Source: Betaproteobacteria bacterium
GTDB lineage: Bacteria; Pseudomonadota; Gammaproteobacteria; Burkholderiales; Burkholderiaceae_E
Reading direction: 5' to 3'
Assembly (NCBI GenBank): GCA_009925965.1
Contig: RFPW01000082.1
Span: forward strand, 1 to 8,640
Length of the DNA: 8,640 bases
The position numbers and the translations under genes were made by a program. Under the pieces are notes generated by a model that saw only the letters and a program-made list of their open reading frames with translations, was not told the origin of the DNA and ran no database searches. Position 1 is the stretch's first letter. Each line of letters opens with the position of its first letter. Positions 6,851 to 8,640 of the stretch are shown here, in pieces.

Positions 6851-6883
6851 AACGTAAGAAGTTTAACAAAACTTTCTTACGTT
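6851..6883. promoter_or_regulatory. NikR-operator-like palindrome upstream of the TonB receptor gene
   Basis: AACGTAAGAA (6851-6860) and TTCTTACGTT (6874-6883) form a perfect ten-base inverted repeat, and inside it GTTT and AAAC extend the symmetry with one unpaired base. The half-sites read GTAAGA-N15-TCTTAC, five of six bases in each half matching the E. coli NikR operator GTATGA-N16-TCATAC, with nearly the same two-turn spacing. It fills the gap between nikR and the receptor gene, a few bases before the putative ATG. On the minus strand the motif also holds a TGTTAAACT stretch resembling an extended -10 (6860-6868). The stem is AT-rich and lacks a T-tract, so an operator is a better reading than a terminator. 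Confidence 0.6.
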
Positions 6884-6900
6884 CATGTGCACACCCAGGA

Positions 6901-7428
6901 TCAATGCGTCGGCTTGAAATGAATGTGCCGATGTTCGTTATGGTGAGGTTCGTGGTGCGCTTCGTGGTGCGCTTCTTGGTGCGCTTGGTGGTGCGCTTCA
7001 TGATGCGGATGAACGTGCGAAAGGTGCTCCGTGACGCTCACCAGATTGACGTGACCATGATGCACACCGCGCTCGGCACAAATCGCGTCAGCCAAAGTCG
7101 ACACGATGGCCGTTGTTCCCCGGAGCATCACCGTCTCGAGGCGGTACTCATGGTCAAGCTGCATGTGCATTGTCGAGACCACGACATCGTGATGATCGTG
7201 CTGCAGACGGGCGAGCCGCTCGACCAACTCTCGTTGAGCAAATCGATAGACGTAACTCAAATTCGCGACACAGTGCAGTGACTGGGCGGCCTGCTGCTTA
7301 TCGCGCTCAAGCTCGGCGCGCAGCATATCGCGCACCGCTTCGCTACGGGTTTCGTAACCACGTTGAGAGATCCAGGTATCGAACTGCTCGGCCAGTTCGT
7401 CCTGAAGTGAAATCGTGAATCGCTGCAT
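6901..7428 (-). CDS. nikR: NikR-like ribbon-helix-helix metal regulator with altered nickel site and His-rich tail
   Basis: The 175-residue protein aligns along its length with NikR: an N-terminal ribbon-helix-helix DNA-binding domain (MQRFTISLQDELAEQFD, then RGYETRSEAVRDMLR) and a C-terminal ACT-like metal-sensing domain. Of the four nickel ligands of E. coli NikR (His76, His87, His89, Cys95), the equivalents here are His77 and His88 conserved, but Gln90 and Arg96 in place of the last His and Cys. The region GVHHGHVNLV corresponds to the usual end of the domain. After it comes an extra tail of about 40 residues with 18 histidines (135-175), built from HHEA-like units, which could bind nickel, cobalt, zinc or copper. 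It would regulate the receptor gene downstream through the palindrome there. It starts 8 bases after the acyltransferase stop, with no clear ribosome-binding site, so coupling is likely. Nickel specificity is uncertain. Confidence 0.85.
   Translation of the reverse strand: MQRFTISLQDELAEQFDTWISQRGYETRSEAVRDMLRAELERDKQQAAQSLHCVANLSYVYRFAQRELVERLARLQHDHHDVVVSTMHMQLDHEYRLETVMLRGTTAIVSTLADAICAERGVHHGHVNLVSVTEHLSHVHPHHEAHHQAHQEAHHEAHHEPHHNEHRHIHFKPTH
6949..7008 (-). repeat. Five tandem 12-base units encoding the His-rich tail of the NikR-like protein
   Basis: Units begin at 6949, 6961, 6973, 6985 and 6997. The first two (TTCGTGGTGCGC on the plus strand) are identical, the next two differ by one base each, and the last is more diverged. 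Read on the minus strand, each encodes four residues of the type HHEA, HQEA or HHQA. The period is a multiple of three, so copy-number changes would lengthen or shorten the tail without a frameshift. Confidence 0.85.
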
Positions 7429-7436
7429 GGCTGTGC

Positions 7437-8039
7437 CTAACCGGAGGACCCCAGGTCAAACTGTTGCGGATTCTTGCCCCGCATTGGCGCGTAAAACGCC
7501 TGGATCTGCGGCATGTCGCGCTCAATATCGCCGGTCGGATGGAACACTGGCCCCAGGCCGAGCCGCCGTTGGCCGAAGTCCAGATAGGCGGGGAGGATTG
7601 GCAACTCTGCGCCCACAGCGATGTAGTAAAAACCGGTCTTCCAGCGCCGAACTCGGCTGCGGGTTCCTTCGGGCGGCACGACGAGTTGCACCGGCCCTTC
7701 CGCATTCTTGAGGGCTTCGACCGAGGCCGCCACCAGATTGCCCGACTGTTCTCGAATGACCGCGATGCCACCCAGCCATCGCATGACCGGGCCAAAGGGC
7801 CCGGCAAACAAGGAAGCCTTGCCCATCCAGTAAATATTCAATCGGAGTGCAAACGAAGCCAGCAACAGGTAAACGAAATCCCAATTGCTCGTGTGTGGCG
7901 CCGCAATCAAAACGCACTTGGACAGGCCAGGTGGCAGCCCCGCCTCGATTTGCCAACCATCCGCCCGCAAAATCGCCGTGCAAATCCATCGCAACAACCG
8001 GGTCAGCAGTTGGGACCGAAATATGGTTGTGTGTTGCAT
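7437..8039 (-). CDS. PlsC-type lysophospholipid/glycerolipid acyltransferase family protein
   Basis: This 200-residue protein has the glycerolipid acyltransferase pattern: the catalytic HX4D motif as HTSNWD (His49, Asp54), GIAVIRE (91-97), the EGTRS acceptor-binding motif (124-128) followed by WKTGFYYIA (133-141), and a PILPAYLD strand (147-154). Such enzymes transfer a fatty acyl chain to a lysophospholipid or related acceptor at the membrane surface; this short form lacks extra domains and its exact acceptor is unknown. I chose the ATG at 8039, preceded by GGAA at a suitable distance; a TTG at 8060 in the same frame is less likely. It begins 36 bases after the monooxygenase stop and ends 8 bases before nikR, so it is probably co-transcribed with both. 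Given the btaA-like gene downstream it could take part in making or remodelling unusual lipids, but this is inference. Confidence 0.85.
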   Translation of the reverse strand: MQHTTIFRSQLLTRLLRWICTAILRADGWQIEAGLPPGLSKCVLIAAPHTSNWDFVYLLLASFALRLNIYWMGKASLFAGPFGPVMRWLGGIAVIREQSGNLVAASVEALKNAEGPVQLVVPPEGTRSRVRRWKTGFYYIAVGAELPILPAYLDFGQRRLGLGPVFHPTGDIERDMPQIQAFYAPMRGKNPQQFDLGSSG

Positions 8040-8075
8040 GGTTCCGCACCCTACCACCAACCGACTCGGTCGTCT

Positions 8076-8640
8076 TCAGGCCTTCATTGCAAACGCTTTC
8101 GCCAGCAATTCATAAGACCGCAAGCGAGGTTCGGGGTCAAAGGTCCAGGTCACTACGACCAACTCATCCAGCGCCAACCGAGTCGCCAGTTCCTGCAGAC
8201 GCTCGGCCACGTGTTCACCCGAACCGACCAGAGCTTTGCGCCGTAGACGCTGCGCAACTTGCTGCTCGGCCTGCGTGAGAACCCTTGAAGCGGCCTCGGC
8301 GGGAGAGATCAACGGCAGGCGGATACCAAATTCACGATCAATCGTAGAACGTTCTCGAGTTTTAAACTCCCACTGAGCCTCTTCCTCGGTGTCGGCTGCA
8401 AGCGCCGCCACACAAATCGTCGCATAGGGCTTCGGGCAGACTGGGCTGGGTCGAAACGTTTCCCGATACAGGGCAAGCGCCTGTTCGACGCCCGTGCCTT
8501 CACTGAAAAAATACGCGAAGGCATAGGGCAATCCGAAGTACGCCGCCAACTGGGCGCCGTAATCCGAACTACCCAGAATCCAGAGGTCAGGCGATGTCGG
8601 TCCCGTTGGATGGGCGACGACACGCCGAAATGGATGCCCC
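8076..8640 (-). CDS. Luciferase-like flavin-dependent monooxygenase, C-terminal part (5' end beyond window)
   Basis: The minus-strand frame is open from the right edge to a TGA at 8076-8078, giving about 188 residues. The visible part has the hallmark PTSPDLWILGSSDYGAQLAA followed by GLPYAFAYFFS, typical of the C-terminal half of the TIM-barrel of bacterial-luciferase-like (LLM class, MsnO8-type) FMN-dependent oxidoreductases. Later come the helices EEEAQWEFKTRER and a C-terminal strand, DELVVVTWTFDPEPRLRSYELL, shown here only by its ends (DELVVVT and RSYELL). These enzymes use reduced flavin and oxygen on varied organic substrates; the substrate here is unknown. It is the first visible gene of the minus-strand series. 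The start codon and any promoter lie outside the window. Confidence 0.9.
   Translation of the reverse strand, partial: GHPFRRVVAHPTGPTSPDLWILGSSDYGAQLAAYFGLPYAFAYFFSEGTGVEQALALYRETFRPSPVCPKPYATICVAALAADTEEEAQWEFKTRERSTIDREFGIRLPLISPAEAASRVLTQAEQQVAQRLRRKALVGSGEHVAERLQELATRLALDELVVVTWTFDPEPRLRSYELLAKAFAMKA

Noticed and set aside
6846..7001. N-terminal extension of the TonB receptor frame with a Lys/Arg/Thr repeat (KRTTKRTKKRTTKRTT)
   Set aside because: It is the out-of-frame reading of the 12-base repeats that encode the His-rich tail of the NikR-like protein, and it would precede a clear signal peptide. The ATG at 6845 or just after it is far more likely to be the start.
7464..8246. 260-codon plus-strand frame opposite the acyltransferase and monooxygenase
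   Set aside because: It spans two genes with clear catalytic motifs on the other strand. Its composition is Gln/Arg/Pro-rich and it has no domain signature.
1..8640. tRNA or rRNA genes, CRISPR arrays, transposases, phage or defence genes
   Set aside because: None seen. Nearly every base is accounted for by metabolic, regulatory or membrane genes.

Overview
The window looks like a moderately GC-rich proteobacterial chromosome, probably beta- or gammaproteobacterial. This rests on the type I phosphatidylserine decarboxylase, the NikR-type regulator, the TonB-dependent receptor with its outer-membrane logic, and overall codon use. I cannot name a genus. The region is almost fully coding. No rRNA, tRNA, CRISPR array or insertion sequence is visible, and the longest gap without a gene is about 110 bases.

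Layout. At the left edge, on the minus strand, is the 5' end of a gene that resembles the N-terminal extension of a class III aminotransferase-like protein (1-273). It diverges from a plus-strand pair: psd (333-1202, phosphatidylserine decarboxylase) and a PlcP/LpxH-like metallophosphoesterase (1313-2242). The second gene has its own promoter-like region, with a candidate Pho box followed at the canonical distance by a -10 element. This pair converges on a long minus-strand series that enters from the right edge: a luciferase-like monooxygenase (8640-8076, 5' end missing), a PlsC-type acyltransferase (8039-7437), a NikR-like regulator with a His-rich tail (7428-6901), a TonB-dependent receptor (6845-4704), a BtaA-like (DUF3419) AdoMet:diacylglycerol 3-amino-3-carboxypropyltransferase (4639-3434) and a FemAB/GNAT-fold acyltransferase (3437-2295). 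Gaps in this series run from a stop/start overlap to 64 bases, so some or all of it may be one operon.

How the genes may work together. The two convergent groups can be read as a membrane-lipid remodelling module. Psd makes phosphatidylethanolamine. The PlcP-like hydrolase would strip phospholipids to diacylglycerol, plausibly under phosphate limitation. BtaA would add a homoserine moiety to diacylglycerol to give a phosphorus-free lipid. No BtaB-type N-methyltransferase, the usual partner that completes the betaine lipid DGTS, lies in the window. The gene overlapping btaA is instead a GNAT-fold acyltransferase, so the end product may be an N-acylated or otherwise unusual homoserine lipid. 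This is inference, but it is the most interesting idea here.

A second theme is metals. The NikR-like protein keeps the family fold but has replaced two of the four high-affinity nickel ligands and carries an 18-histidine tail. A near-perfect AT-rich palindrome resembling a NikR operator lies between it and the TonB receptor gene, which suggests autonomous metal-responsive control of the receptor and possibly of the lipid genes downstream.
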